Assembly: GCA_018136815.1 (NCBI GenBank) | Contig: CM030932.1 | Coordinates: 5,308,407-5,372,406, forward strand | DNA from: Isochrysis galbana | Taxonomy: Eukaryota; Haptophyta; Isochrysidales; Isochrysidaceae | Direction of reading: 5' to 3' | Length of the DNA: 64,000 nt | Shown: positions 1-11,937 of the stretch, one piece after another | How positions within the stretch are numbered: the first letter of the stretch is position 1 | Layout of the letters: each line of letters starts with the position of its first letter | Notes under the pieces: generated by a model | Seen by the model: the letters and a program-made list of their open reading frames with translations, nothing else | What the model was told of the DNA's origin: nothing | Databases searched by the model: none | Made by a program: the position numbers and the translations under genes

Positions 1-589
1 AAAGGTGAAGTGTCAAGTAAGCTCCAGGTGACAACGGAAGGTGCTAGCAGGGATGGGGATAATTGAACGCTTCCGGTCTAGCAGAACCTGCCAGCCTCGC
101 GGCCTATCTCGATCAGCTGGCTATCGGGGTGCGTTGGCTCCTGGGGGGTAACATATATAGGCCAAGATTTACAATGTTGTAATGGACCGGCGGGCCGGCC
201 CCCCTCGCGGTATCTGAGTACCGAGCCCCCTACAATTTTTGTCCGTTACTTGATATGGCGCTGCCCTCGCGTCGTTAAATATTACTACTAGTAGTAAATA
301 TTTTCCCCTAGAGTGGAATGAATAAAGTATTGTCGAGAGAAGAGAGCTCGTCCAGCTTCTGGGGGGCCGGCGGGGAGGGGGCGCTGCGGCGCGGGGGCGG
401 GGGTGGGTGGGGGGCTGGGGACGGGTAGGGGGGGGGGGGGGGGGGGTCCCTGGACGCCGAGAGGGAGAGGGATGGAGCGAGCGAGCGCTCTCTGGTCGTC
501 AAAAGCGGAGAAGAGAAGGAGTGTACTCCCGAGTCTGTTGACTAGCGGGACGATGAGAGGGATCCCTTCCCTCCGTGTATGGTATGGGC
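1..589. other. Left flank, no gene seen
   Basis: No reading frame here resembles a protein. The stretch holds a G-run at about 428-447 and GA/CT-rich sequence before the assembly gap. ORFs across it are low-complexity proline or arginine translations of the G-rich DNA. Confidence 0.5.
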
Positions 590-689
590 NNNNNNNNNNN
601 NNNNNNNNNNNNNNNNNNNNNNNNNNNNNNNNNNNNNNNNNNNNNNNNNNNNNNNNNNNNNNNNNNNNNNNNNNNNNNNNNNNNNNNNN
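590..689. other. Assembly gap (100 N)
   Basis: Exactly 100 N, the usual placeholder for a gap of unknown size. Frames that cross it are meaningless. Confidence 0.99.
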
Positions 690-732
690 TATGGCTAGGG
701 ATGCTAGCCAACAAGACCCTCTGCAAGACTAT

Positions 733-812
733 ATCATGGATACATCCATGATATGTGCATCATAGATGCATATCTATCATGGATACATCCATCTCATGCA
801 TCGTGGATGCTC
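733..812. repeat. Short-word cluster ATGGATACATCCAT
   Basis: A 17-bp word, ATCATGGATACATCCAT, occurs exactly at 733-749 and 776-792. It is nearly self-complementary, and partial copies (CATGATA, GCATCATAGATGC, CATCGTGGATGC) fill the rest. The remainder up to 1217 shows nothing recognisable. Confidence 0.7.
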
Positions 813-1217
813 ATTCTAACCTCCGTATGTTTATACTGAGGTGCTCTGCTTTTGCTTCTCACTTCTCCCTCGCGGCCGTTTCGAGTCCGCGCGGGGCATT
901 CTTGCGGCACAGAAATTTCCCCGCGCGCTCTTACTTTGTTACTATTAGTTTTGCGCGCGTTTGTGTGAATGTGCGTGCGCGTGAATGTAGTAAGAATCTT
1001 ATCCGGCGATATACGATTGGCGATGCGATCGGCGATGGCGCTCTGCCTCGCCCAAGCCGCGGTGGTTGCCTCATGGGCACCACCGCGATAGACTACAATT
1101 TCCAACGGGCGCGCAGAGACAAGGAAGCGGGGAGAGTAGAGATGATTCTCTACATCTTTACTCTTTACTCGGTGTCGGTGTGCTCGTGCTCGGTTTATCT
1201 ACGATGAGACGCGATAC

Positions 1218-1350
1218 AAAAAAACCTTTTATTTAACATTCTCGCCTCGCGCGTGGCTATAGGTACCGCTACTGTAGCCACGCCCAGATCCCTTCCTCTC
1301 CCTCCCTTCCCGCCTCGCGGCAACTCCCCTCGTGCTCCACTTAGGGGCTC
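1218..1350 (-). repeat. LINE 3' tail, type A (copy A1)
   Basis: Read on the minus strand, this is the conserved 3' end shared by about ten copies in the window: a CCGC-AAGG-CGGG block, a stem-loop of GCGTGGC with AGCCACGCG, then GAGAATATTAAAAGG and a T-run. It serves as a landmark for the end of one LINE family. No coding sequence belonging to it remains next to it; 1351-2426 holds no gene I can support. Confidence 0.7.
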
Positions 1351-2426
1351 AGGTTGCCGGGGGGGGGCTGGGTTGGGCGTTGGGCGGTTGGGCGGGGTGC
1401 ACCTGCCCCAGCGGTATGTGGTGTGTTCTCATTGGTCATTTGTTATTATAAAAATAAAATAGCAGTCTACAGTCGGTGGGCCACTTTCGGCTTTCGGAAA
1501 GTCTTTCGACGGAACGCGACATTTTGCAAACCCTTTTGCCTTTTGCGAAAACCCCTTTTATTGGTAGTGGGCCAAGCCTATTCCTATTCGCTATTCGAAA
1601 TAGAGTTTCGCCCATAGCCCATAGTCGAAATACGTTGAGGTTGATGAGGTATTTTTGCTCTACCACAACCACAACGTATTACGTATGATTCGCATTTCTG
1701 AGTAATCTACTAGCAATAGTAAACGTAGTAGTAAAGAAAGGTATAAAAATAAAGCGGTTCCCCCCAGTCCCAATCAAGCTTCACAAGTCACAAACTTAAA
1801 GATAAAGGAAAGAAAGAAGGGGGGTAGGAAGTGAGTGAAGGGGGATAGAAGGGCGGTGGAGATGAAGAGGTAGTGCCAGGGCCGAGCGCCAAACATGCTA
1901 GCTCGATACACCCCCCAGAATGTGTCAGAGCAAGGCTGATCTCACTCTTGGAGATTGCCTGCGAGGGCGCGCCGGCAGCTAGCGCGGAACGCGGTTCTTG
2001 TGGGGAGCTCATGGAGCTTTCCTCGGGGGTGACTACGGGCATGGTGATCGACGCACGACGCACGACGCACGCACGGAGCACGGTGGGCGCGGAAGTGCGG
2101 AAGGAGGCTTGTGGGAGGTGGTGGCAGGCGACTGGGGGTGGCTCAGGCGCGTGCTTGACTTGTATTGACTCGTTGACTCGGGGTATAGACTCGGGAACTC
2201 GGGGGGACTCGCTTGGGAACACGGTGGGACTCGACGAAGTTGCTACAAAAATCACTCACAAGAAACCAAAAACCAAAGTCCTTGGGCTCAGAAAACTAAC
2301 GTAAACACTCCGGAATCATACGATAAACAAACCCCTCCCCGCGCGGCGAAGGCTGAAGTCGCGATCGCTCGTCATGCGCGATGATATACGGAAAGAGAGC
2401 GCATAACTACGCCACCGAAGGGTTCG
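1351..2426. other. Intergenic, no gene seen
   Basis: No protein-like frame. It contains the 15-bp word TCGACGGAACGCGAC near 1508, which recurs near 45781, 59893 and 63247, and a cluster of the word GACTCG at about 2155-2237. Confidence 0.5.
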
Positions 2427-3480
2427 AACTATCGTTAAAGTGGAACTCGTCCGCTGAAGCCAACGCGGAGGGTCGAGGAGAGATCCAAACTCGCGCGGGG
2501 GGAGAAGGCGATGTGCGGAGAGACCTTCTAGACAAGCGACGAGCAAGGGGCGACGAAACAAGACGCGAGACGCGAGGCGCGTGCCATTCGTTCTTCCTTT
2601 CTTTCATCGAAACCGCGACGAAACTAACATTAAACGTCGGTGCCCCCTCCGCGAGGATCGCGAAGAAGAACGGACGAGATGGAGGCAGCGACGAGCAAGG
2701 GGCGACGAAACAAGACGCGAGACGCGAGGCGCGTGCCATTCGTTCTTCCTTTCTTTCATCGAAACCGCGACGAAACTAACATTAAACGTCGGTGCCCCCT
2801 CCGCGAGGATCGCGAAGAAGAACGGACGAGATGGAGGCAATCATCGAAGGAACCGCGAGAGGAATCGAAGCGAGGGGGGGAACAACGACGGCCGGAGGAA
2901 ACGAACCGCGCGCGGGGGAGAAGAGAACCTCGCGCGGGGGGGGGGGATTAATATAACGGCCGGAGGCGACGGACGGCACGCCGAGGGAAAGAACCTGCCG
3001 CGGGGGGGGCGAGGGACCGAGGGCACGGCGGGGCAGCGTGGGAGGGCGCGAGGCCGATCTCGGAGCGAGATCGCGTCCTTTCCCTCGCGGAGCGCGGAGA
3101 GACCCCCCACGAGATATCTTGGGACCGGAGAATGTTTTGGACGAATCTTCTTGCCGTCGGCCGAGGAGAGGCGGACGGAGAGAGAGAGAGAGAGAGAGTC
3201 TCGCAGAGCGACTGCAGAACGAGAAGTCGAAGTCATGCCGGTTTATTACCATAAACGAGCCAACAATTATAGTAACAGCAAAAACAAAATTCGAATCGCA
3301 AATTTCGAGACCAAAACCTGCAAACCTGGACTTGAGACCATGGGGAATCCGAATCTGTGTGTCTTGTGCGTCAGTGGCAACACGGGGAACTGTTCAATTG
3401 TAATTGTGAGCGCGTACCTTCAGATGGGCAGGAATACAACAGAATGGCAGAAGCAGAAGCAGAAGCAGAAGCAGGGAGGA
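2427..3480 (+). mobile_element. Degraded LINE 5' part (hairpin remnant plus ORF1-like region)
   Basis: It begins with AACTATCGTTAAAG, a half-preserved copy of the 5' hairpin found intact at 19510 and 47454. At about 3240-3430 it carries a segment also present at 48105-48320 and, inverted, at 23095-23232 (landmarks AATTTCGAGAC and GAATCCGAATCTG). Related translations carry EPGLG and NPNL motifs. The reading frames are broken and arginine-rich, so no function remains. An exact 152-bp tandem duplication lies inside it. Confidence 0.55.
2536..2839. repeat. 152-bp tandem duplication
   Basis: Two adjacent copies, 2536-2687 and 2688-2839, look identical base for base. The length is not a multiple of three, so it shifts any frame running through the degraded LINE around it. 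Near-perfect identity suggests a recent event or an assembly duplication. Confidence 0.85.
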
Positions 3481-3679
3481 GGTCATAACCATTATAACCA
3501 TTGTAACCATTACAGATAGCCTTTTCGCCTTTTCATACACATACACCCCGGGGGCAAGGCACCGAGAGCGCTAGACACCCTGTACATACTTACTAGCATG
3601 GAGGTATATACTAGTAGACTTCTACAGAATACATTATGACGGCATCGCGTTCTCGGAAGAATCGGTGCTTACTTATCTC

Positions 3680-4249
3680 TTAATTAAGCGGCGGCAGGAA
3701 GCAGGAAGCACCTTCGATGGTGCTTCGCGACAATTGAGTGCTCTGAGCTCCATATATTACGGTAAATGGAGGTTTCATATGATTGTAATCACACCCCGTC
3801 GTCGAGGCAGCTGAACTGCGACATGCAGCATACATGCAGCACCTCCCAAGGTTTAGCATACATGCAGGAGTGGCCGTACCGGGGTATGCGAAGAGTCTAT
3901 CTTTCACTTTCTGTGCACGCGATCTCTTAGCAGTAGGCGTGTGTTTTGTAAGGGCGTCTATTGTTTCGAATATCGTTTTCGTCGCGGGGCACCATGCTAG
4001 ATGGCACGAGTCTTCTCGGTGGCCGTGGCACAGTCTACATTTGTCTGTCGGGCTGTCTGGGAATCTGTTTCTCGTGCCGATCCTTCTGTGCGTGATATGT
4101 TTGAAGTGTAAGTGTTTATCCGTGTGTTTTAGCAACGGCATTGTGTATAGTCTAGCTATGTGTTTCCATTCCTCTTTCGTGATGCTAAGTCTATTCTCCC
4201 ACGCGGACCTCGCCGCTTGTGGGGCGTTTTTCCGATTCGTTTTGATCAC
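3680..4249 (-). pseudogene. LINE ORF C-terminal part with zf-RVT zinc motif
   Basis: About 189 residues resembling the region after the reverse-transcriptase core of non-LTR elements. Visible features are WK-H-I near residue 28, HRRIGTRNRF, and the zinc motif CRLCHGHREDSCHLAWC (C-x2-C...H-x3-C), followed by IFETIDAL and DRLFAYPGT. The same motifs recur at 35083-35160, 36117-36200 and 56800-56960. The RT catalytic core itself is absent. The fragment directly abuts the 5' head of the same family at 4246-4773, so the element has lost its middle. Family assignment is by motif only. Confidence 0.7.
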
Positions 4250-4773
4250 TTCTTTGGTGATGTCGGAGACGGAGATCGCATGTGTGGGTCCGTGTGGGCA
4301 TTTGTTGGGGCGGTGTGGTGTGCGTCCCGAGACGCAACCAAGCAGTCTCTCGTCCGTGTGTTGTTGTGCTGTGTTGTTTGTGGGTCAGTGTCTTTGTGCG
4401 CTTTGTTGTTGTTGTTGGATTTGTGCCCATAAGGGCCACCCGGTCTCGGGCCGCGCTGCCAGGGCAGCGCGGCCTTCCCCAGGGCGGGAGAGGCCTCTGC
4501 CATAAGGCATGCCTGGTGGAGGAGTGGTTCGGCTTGTGTGGTACTGTCTCCTTGTCTCCCACAGCCTGTGGCCCACCATGGGGTGGCCCAGCATGGCTGT
4601 TGTGGCTGGTGTGGCCGGGGCCACGGGCCGTGCGGCGCGACTGGGGTCGCGCTCACCTGCTCGGCCTCTGCGGGCGGACGCGGTCGCTTCGCCAGCGACA
4701 GCTCCATGGGTACTGGGGGGGCGCCCGCGGCGGGGGGCCCGAAGGAGAGGTGGGGAGCGGCGACGCGCTCCAT
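4246..4773 (-). pseudogene. LINE 5' ORF start (head)
   Basis: Starts at the ATG at 4773-4771, just after a 5' hairpin (4781-4796). The N-terminus reads MERVAAPHLSFGPPAAGAP and is about 70-80 percent identical by eye to the ORF beginning at 63327 on the plus strand. It is proline-, histidine- and glutamine-rich without a known domain, and stops after 175 residues. The next piece of the same element is the far C-terminal part, so the ORF is internally deleted. A longer start at TTG 4782 is less likely than the ATG shared with the other heads. Confidence 0.65.
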
Positions 4774-4780
4774 GGCGACC

Positions 4781-4796
4781 AACTATAAAGTTAGTT
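4781..4796 (-). repeat. LINE 5' hairpin (AACTAACTTTATAGTT)
   Basis: A five-to-six-base-pair inverted repeat lying eight bases before the head ATG. It matches the hairpin at 63303-63320. Confidence 0.6.
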
Positions 4797-4829
4797 CAGC
4801 CGAAAAAAAATGACATGAACGATCTATAT

Positions 4830-5107
4830 CCTTTATTCACGCTAGGCCCATAGGATAAGCTTGACCCCAGCGCAGAACTCCTTACGATAGCCACCAAGCT
4901 GGGGATGGCATACATCCTCGAGGAAGCAAAATAAACACCTGAGACACGGTCTCAGTGGGCGACCGACACTCAAACACAACACGACGGCAGTACCCGCCCC
5001 CCACGCAAGAGAAGCAACAAACCCACGCACACTTTCGACAAGCGCACAAACTAGACGCTCAAAAGGCCTGCCCGGTAACCACACTCTAAACAAGGCCCAC
5101 GGTAGTG
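4830..5107 (+). mobile_element. Probable LINE C-terminal remnant before tail D1
   Basis: This stretch precedes a LINE 3' tail on the same strand. A short frame ending LGMAYILEEAK then stop near 4930 resembles the C-terminal end of the LINE ORF (NLGLVAKAIGLAEKL at about 36540). Evidence is position plus weak similarity. Confidence 0.35.
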
Positions 5108-5311
5108 CGATTGGGGCGGACCCCGGATACCGAAGAAAAAGGAATGAATGATGGGGGAAAGGGAAGAGGTGTAGAGCGGGGGGGAAAGGCGGTGTCGGCG
5201 GAGAGGTAGAGAAACCTAGACCTAGTAGGTGTGTTAGCCCAGAATCTTCAGATTTTTTTCAATATACGGTGTTAGCGCCTTGACCTGAATCCCCAGATGT
5301 TAATTTTTATT
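5108..5311 (+). repeat. LINE 3' tail, type D (copy D1, with a second partial end)
   Basis: Conserved block: GGACCCCGGATACCGAAGAAAAAGG-type start, GGGAAAGGGAAGAGG purine stretch, CTAGTAGGTGTGTTAGCCC, then AGAATCTTCAGATTTTTTT. A second, diverged end (GGTGTTAGC...CCCAGATGTTAATTTTTATT) follows and reaches the stop codon of the myosin gene. Other copies of this tail are at 33466, 33858, 43725 and 44118. Confidence 0.65.
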
Positions 5312-8300
5312 CAACATGCCCCTGGCCCCCCCCCTCCCGGGCCCCTGGCCCCCTTCGGCCGTTTTTCGCCGTATCTCCCTCAGCCTGCGCGAGTTTGCGA
5401 TGCACGTGCGCACGGTGCGCAGAGGTCAGATCATGCCGCGCAAGCACGACGCGATACTCGGTCGTAGCGAGGGCGGTGAGGCCAAGCTTGAGAGCCATGT
5501 TGGCGGCGGATATCTGGTGTGAAGCCTTGCCCGAGAGGCGTGAAGCTTCTAAGAAGAGTGCTCGTGCCTTCTTCAACTCTCCATTGCGATTTGCTTCTAG
5601 TCCCCGCCGGTGAAATCCCTCAGCCTCGGGGTTATCCGAGACCATCGCGCTGTGTACGCTCATAAAACTTGAGGCTCTGGAAAGAGGTGGAGGCGGCGAG
5701 ATTTGCGCCAGAGCACAGAACCCGTGTTGCCTCGTGGAGGGCACGGCTTCGCGTGATGGTAGTCCCCTTGCACCGATCCAAGTGGGCAAATGCGGCAGCA
5801 GTAGACTTTCCGTGGATTCCGCTGATGCGCGGCCAAGCGCTAGACGCTCTCGCCGAGATAGCGCGACAATGTCGTTGGCGACTTGCAATCCCACACCGTC
5901 AGGCCATGTAGCCGAGGGAATGAGCCGGTCCTTGGGAACAGCACCGCCCGCAAGCTCGGCATGGAGGACGGCGTACGCCAGGGCCGCGACAGACCAGTCA
6001 CCCGACGCCTCTGCATTAGCTGCCCGGGCGAGAAGGCTCACCGCACCCGCCTCCTTGTGGGCGTTGCTAGCCGCGTGACGAGCGGCTTGCGCAAGGTCGG
6101 TAGATGTCGAACACCAAAGGGCGAGCAGAGGAGCCTCGATGGTGGCAATCGCTGCGGGCTCAAGTAGCGGAGGAGGCTTACACGCTCCGATTGCTTGGGC
6201 AAGGATGAGCGGGGCCGAGATTGGCGGCGGACGTGGGCAAGGCGTGCGGCAGCGCACCCCTTGCACTACGCGCACCACACAGGAGAGAGCCCGCCACCGC
6301 ATCTTACACCGTTCTGCGAGACGGCGCTTTCGCCTCAGGTTGGCGAGCTCGCCCTCTTCGGCCGCGACGAACTTGCCTTGGCTTCGCAGACGGACCATCT
6401 GCGATGCGTGCACAGACTCGGCAAGCCACAGAGAAAAGTGAGCGTCGAGGCGCGGCCCAAGGCCCGTGTACTTTGTTAGCGCGCTCAGCACGCGAGAAAA
6501 CATCGCCACCACAACCATGGCGCAACCCCCTACGTCACGCACCGCCGAGACGAAAGGCTGCGAGCACGAAAGCGTCTCAAGCACAGCTGCAAGCCGTTGC
6601 GCAACATGGCCCGAGGCCCTGTGGAGATACAAGGCATGATACTCCATGGCTTGCATGATGAGTGTCGCGCATGCCAGATTGGCGCAGAGGGAGACAAGGA
6701 GGAACGTAGCACCACTCCGCACCTCCTCGCTGCCATGTGTGACGATCACATCGACGAGATAGGGTGCGCCAACTATGCTGAGAACAAAACCGTGCGTGTT
6801 CCCCATGAGGCAAACTTTGGCCTCGGTGCGATCCAACTCAGCAGTGGCTCGAGCGTGTTCCTGCTGCGCGACCTCGCCGAGGTCTTCCCGCGACGCAATG
6901 ACTTCGAGCGCCTCGATCTCGCCACGTAGAGTGCTGACTCTAGCATGCAGCTGTTCCTGCGAACGTTTGAGCAACGCCACCTCGGCCCCTTCCTCTCCGC
7001 GGCACGAAGCGAGCAGGGCCAGCGCACGCAGAATAAAACTCAGAGCCTCACTATCCTCAGATGCTATGTCCATCAGGGCAGTAGCCGTGCCTGGGCGCGT
7101 CAGTAGTAGGAGGAGAGCCGCGCGCGAATCGTTCCCCAATGCCTCTTTGCCGATAGCCGCAAGCGAAAAGATGGCCTCAGCTGCCGCGGGACGCAGTGGT
7201 GCCTCGCCACTGATGAGGAGGTCGAGAACGTGTGCCATGTCCCCGCGCGCCACAAGTACCATGTGCATCCCGGCCCGAGCAACCGGGGATAGCGGGCTGC
7301 TCGAAGCGTTACAGAGCTCATCCTTGAGCACCGCGACCAGTCGACGCTGCACCACGAATCGCGCATCTTCTGCGATAGCAGACACAGTCCTCCTGCGCAT
7401 GAGTTCTCCTGGCGACCCATTCGACGAGCGAGCCAGAGAGATTACCGAATGGTCTCGATGCTCGTCGTATTTTTCGACATCGAGGGTCAAACGATTCGCG
7501 AGCAGAAATGCGAGTAGCACAAGGGCCGAACTGGGCGCCTCGGCTTGGCTGCACAAGGTGAACAAAGCAGAGCTATGTAGGATCTCATCCGCCTTTGTCA
7601 GGTCCGCGGCAACTAGCATGACTAGGTTCGCTGCTGCCCTATGCCTGTGATTGGGCTGCACCGACATAGCTCGGGCCAATGTCTCGGCCAGAGAAAGTGA
7701 TGAAAGCGAATGCTGATCACTCCCGGCCGACGCTGAGCCGAAGTGAATTATGGCCTCAACTTGCGCTAGAGAAGAGTAGAAGGGCGATAGCTTGCACCGC
7801 GTGATTGGCGCCCCATGCAGCACACAGGCGACTGCAGCGAGGTAGTGGCCACGCTCGCACGCCACCTCTACTGGTGTGTGGCCGGCTGGCCCGGTGGCGA
7901 GTGCAAGATGAGAGGCGCGGCTCCCTAGCAGCGTCAACAAGCCAACCGCATCGCCCACGGACGCGAGTGCGAAGGTGAGCTGAAGGGCGTGCACTTCCGT
8001 TAGCAATGTGTGCCACAGCCGCAGATCGGCGAGTGGTACCGTAGCGTCAACAATGTTGCAGTCAGCATCAGGCCATAACGCTCGCCGGAGGGCCTGCGCG
8101 TGTCCGTCGCAAAGGAGTAGACGGTATACGCCATGCCGCACCAACCATCGAATAGTCGCCGTTTTTTTAGCGGCCCACGCACATGCGATGGCGCTAAACA
8201 ACTCGCGACGGGCTGGGGCACCGATCGCTATTTTTTCGTCAGTACGGCTTCGTAACGTGATGAGAAGAGGAGCAAGGAGGGCAGTGTCGCCCTTGGCGCA

Positions 8301-11300
8301 CGCCCGACGCAGAAGCCATAGGCGCCGCTCCCTCCGTGCGCGCGCATGTCTCTGGATCTGCATCGAGGCGCTCTCTCTGCGGGCGCGCAGTTCCTTGAGG
8401 CGCCTCCTCTGCAGGAGCAGCCGTGCCGCACGGGCCCGCGCACAGCACGCGATCACGGTCACAGCTGCAAAGTGCCGACGCATCCGTACGCGCCGAGTGG
8501 CCAAGACTCGACGCGCGTGACTCTCCAACACGAGCACAGCGCTCACATGGAGCGCCCTCTCCGCTGCCCGAGCGCAACCTATCACCCGCCGCCAAGCGGT
8601 CTCCAAGCGTAACGCTGCCTCTCTCTGCCGACAATACTGGGCGGCGCACGAGCGTGCTCGGGCGAGCGCACTCAGCCGGGTCACAGCGGCACGTGCCGAA
8701 CCGAAGTACGAGCGCGCAAGAAGTCGCCGTGCGTGGCGTTGCAACACCCTCGCGCGCGAAAAGCTTCGGATGCGCCGTGCGCGCATGATCCAGCTCCGCT
8801 CGACTAGCAATAGCACTCGCGCGGCACGCCGCCATCCGTGCCACCTGCGCACGCTGCGCACCGCGGCATCGACAGCACGAGCGCAGGCCAAAAAAAAACC
8901 GGTAGATTGCCACCGCTGACGAATGAGCCTCTTGTGGAGCGCGCTCACCACCTCCCGCGGGAGTGGTTCGCCGGGCATATTGCGCAGCCGCTCAAGGAAT
9001 GCCATCTGGCCCGCCCGGAAAAAGACGCGGCTCATCCCAATACGGAAGTCCTCTCCAGGCATCTCGACCGCCGAGAGGAGCGCTTTAGAGAAGCGCAGCG
9101 GCGAAAATGCCGTGAGCCGCGAGAGCGAGGGAATGTTTGCGAACATCGCACGCAGCTCGACGAATGTGCAGCGCGATGGGTAGCCACTCGCCATTAGACA
9201 GACGGCCGCAAGCATCCCCGACGTCCGCAGTTGCTCCCACACGTATCTTCCATCAAAACGACGCTCGGCCACACCGGCTGAGGGCTTGATGCATCGGACA
9301 AAGTGTGTGTCCGATGCGCGCAGTACTCGCAAGAGCTGGTTGAGCTCGGAGCAGAACCGCGAGCTGACCGTCGTCGCGCGCCGTCGGCGCCCATGAGGCG
9401 TCCCTTCGTTGGCCGCCGCCTCGTCATCGGCGGCGCCTGGGTAGAGGTCGCGCATCAGGGGCAATTTTGAGCCATGCAGCAGCCGGGTAAGATCTGCGGA
9501 CAAGCTCTCGTTGTTGCGCTCGATGAAGCGCGTGACGCTATACGTCACGTCCCCAGCGAAGTGCGAGAGCACAAAGGCGCCTCCGCGGTGGGCGTTACCC
9601 TTGTGGCGCAGTTTCATCCCCAGCTTCGGGGCGTACAGCAACGGCGCATCAGCGAAGGCGCAGTCGCTTGGCGACTCGTGCACGTTATAGATCTTGTCGA
9701 GCAGCGCTGCGTCCGTGCCGTGGGGCAGCATCGTCTCCTCGTCCAGCAATTCAAATAGGCTCATCCTCGGCTTGGCGCCGAGCCGCGGCTTGGCAATCTC
9801 AAAGGGCGCGGCGCTGTCCGTGTCGGAGTCCGGGCGCGCTGGAGCGGCAGCACCGCCCTCGATGAGACTACAGAGCGGTGCGTTGTCGGGAAAAACTAGG
9901 TCCTCCGGAAATGGGATCGCTTCCGCCCGGTAGAGGGCCCGCTCCGCGTGGAACACCTCCTGCACAAAATGCTGCTGCAGCTTCTCATTGGCAAAGTTGA
10001 TGCACAGCTGCTCGAAGCCGTTGCACTCAAAGACCTCGAACCCTGAGAGGATGTGCCGGGCGCGCGTGAGTGAGCAGCGGACTGGACAGGAGCACATGTG
10101 CATGCGTGCGCGTGCACGTGCACGCACCGTAGATATCGAGGATCCCGATGTGGTACTCTGCGTCTCCGGTCGGCGCCACGGACTGCTGGCACCGGCGGAC
10201 GAGCCATCGGAAGAGGCGTGTGTAGACATGTTTGGAGAGGGCGTCGCGCGCGGCCAGTGCGTCCTTCTCGCGCAGCGCCCGCACGAAGTTGGCAGCGCCG
10301 CCGGAGTGCGTGCTCGTGAGAGCCGCCACCACCTGCGCCATGTCGAGGCGTAGCAGGTTGGTGACAGCCTCGAGCACGGACCCGTTGTCCTCCCCTCCTA
10401 GGCTGACGCCATCTCCGCTGGCCTCATCGGGCAAGAACTCGAGCCGGCCCAGGTGCATTAGCGCAGCGAGGACGCCGAACACCTGGTCCGCCTCCGCCGT
10501 GGACAGCCCGATTGCGTGCAGTGCCGCACACGTCTCACCGAACACGTATGCGTCATCAACACCAACGATCTTGGTGCACCCCGACGCAGCGAGAGAAGGA
10601 AAGCTCAAAACGGAGAGGTGCTCGTCGAGCGAGTCTAGATACAGTGAGGCGCGCTGCGCGGCTGACGCGCCGCTGAGCAGCTGGTAGAAGATGTGGAACG
10701 AGCGTTCGCCATGGCTGAGCAGCGTAACGCGCGACGTCTCGAGGAGGTATGTCACAATGTCGGCGCCAACTAGCTGTCCGGCCGCGCAAAAGTGAATGCG
10801 TGTGAACTTGCCGAAGCGGCTCGAGTTGTTGTTGCGCGTGGTCCGCGCATTGCCGAAAGCCTCGAGCACGGGCGTCGTCTGCAGGATCCTCTCGGTGATG
10901 GTGTCGGCCCCACCGTTGGCCTGCCTACCCGAAAGCGTGGCTAGATAACGGAGCACGTGCTTCGAGTTTTCCGTCTTACCAGCGCCAGACTCGCCCGAGA
11001 TGACGATTGACTGGTCGCGGCGCTCGACGCGGAGGAGGCGGTAGGCACGGTCAGCCAGGGCGTACACGTGCGGCGGCTCCGTGCCCAGTGGCCTCCCGCG
11101 GTACCGTTCCATTTGCGCAAGGTCATACAGCCCCTCGACCTGCTCAACTGGGTTGACCGCCAGCAGCATCGCGCCCGTGTAGGTGTAGACGCGCCGCCGA
11201 TCGAAACGGAGGCGAAGATTGTGGAGAAGGGTCGCGTCCGATAGGAATGCCAGCCCCGTGTTGTCCGCGCACTCACGCTCCTCCTCGCACGCAGGCAGGA

Positions 11301-11484
11301 CCTCGTGCGGCGCAAGAGAGAGCATCCGGTCGGCTGCGCGCAGCACGTACGGCTCGGCTGGTGCGCCGGGCGGGCTGACGACGACGGCGCGAGAGAAGGG
11401 TTCGGACGACCCCTCGGTGCAACGCACCCACACCGCGGAGCCCGCCACGAGCGGCAGAGCGCTCGAGGGTGGAGAGGATGCCAT
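5307..11484 (-). CDS. Unconventional myosin with IQ, ankyrin-like, ARM-like and TPR-like tail
   Basis: Actin-based motor predicted to hydrolyse ATP. Exon 1 is 11484-10128 and exon 2 is 10042-5307, joined across an 85-bp GT-AG intron (10127-10043); removing it rebuilds the switch II stretch DIYGFEVFECNGFEQLCINF. The product is 2030 residues. Start: the first ATG in frame with the head (MASSPPSSAL), after a GA-rich leader. P-loop GESGAGKT is at 164-171 and switch I NNNSSRFGKF at 218-227. The head ends near 815, followed by a long arginine-rich region with IQ-like helices, an ankyrin-like stretch (GHTPVEVACERGHYLAA), helical ARM-like repeats and a C-terminal TPR-like pair. Tail domains are inferred from pattern, not from a profile search. 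The last codons and stop lie against a LINE tail, so the native C-terminus may be cut. Confidence 0.9.
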
Positions 11485-11937
11485 CGAGGGTGGGGGAGGA
11501 ATGGAGAGAGGGAGGGAGGGAGGGAGGGAGGGAAGGGGGGGGGGAGCCAAAACAGCGCCTGGAGCGGGAGGGAGGAGAAGCGTCGCGCACTGTCCCCGCG
11601 GGGGAGAGAGAGAGAGAGAGACAGAGAGACAGAGAGAGAGAGATCGGGCGGGCGGCGGGGATGGCGAGGTCGCGCTGATGATTCCCCCCCCCCGCGTCTG
11701 CTCTCCCCCCCCCTCTCTCTCTCTCTCACTATTTTCGTCTAAAGCTTTAAAGTAGGAGTATGGGAAAGCTCTCTGATCTCTCTCCTTCTCTCCCACTCTT
11801 TCCTGGGGCGCGCGCGATTCCACCTACTTGGACAACAAGTACCCGAGTACTCCTACTCTTGTGTTTTTTTGGACTCTCTGTGTGAATGTGTGAATCATCC
11901 AATGCCCGGGGTGAGTGTAAGAGATGAGTGAGAGGCC
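11485..11937. other. Upstream flank of the myosin gene
   Basis: On the gene strand this is C- and CT-rich: G-runs and (GA)n microsatellites on the plus strand at about 11500-11560, 11606-11645 and 11700-11735. No other gene is seen. It probably holds the 5' UTR and promoter, but I can point to no defined element. Confidence 0.4.

Noticed and set aside
403..765. ORFs spanning the N gaps (403-765, 499-726 and 25420-25927)
   Set aside because: They depend on 34 unknown residues from 100-N placeholders.
755..1207. ORF of 150 codons at 755
   Set aside because: Begins inside a short-word cluster and shows no protein-like pattern.
2405..2440. tRNA-like B box GGGTTCGAACT
   Set aside because: No matching A box or acceptor stem, and the sequence is part of a LINE 5' hairpin remnant.
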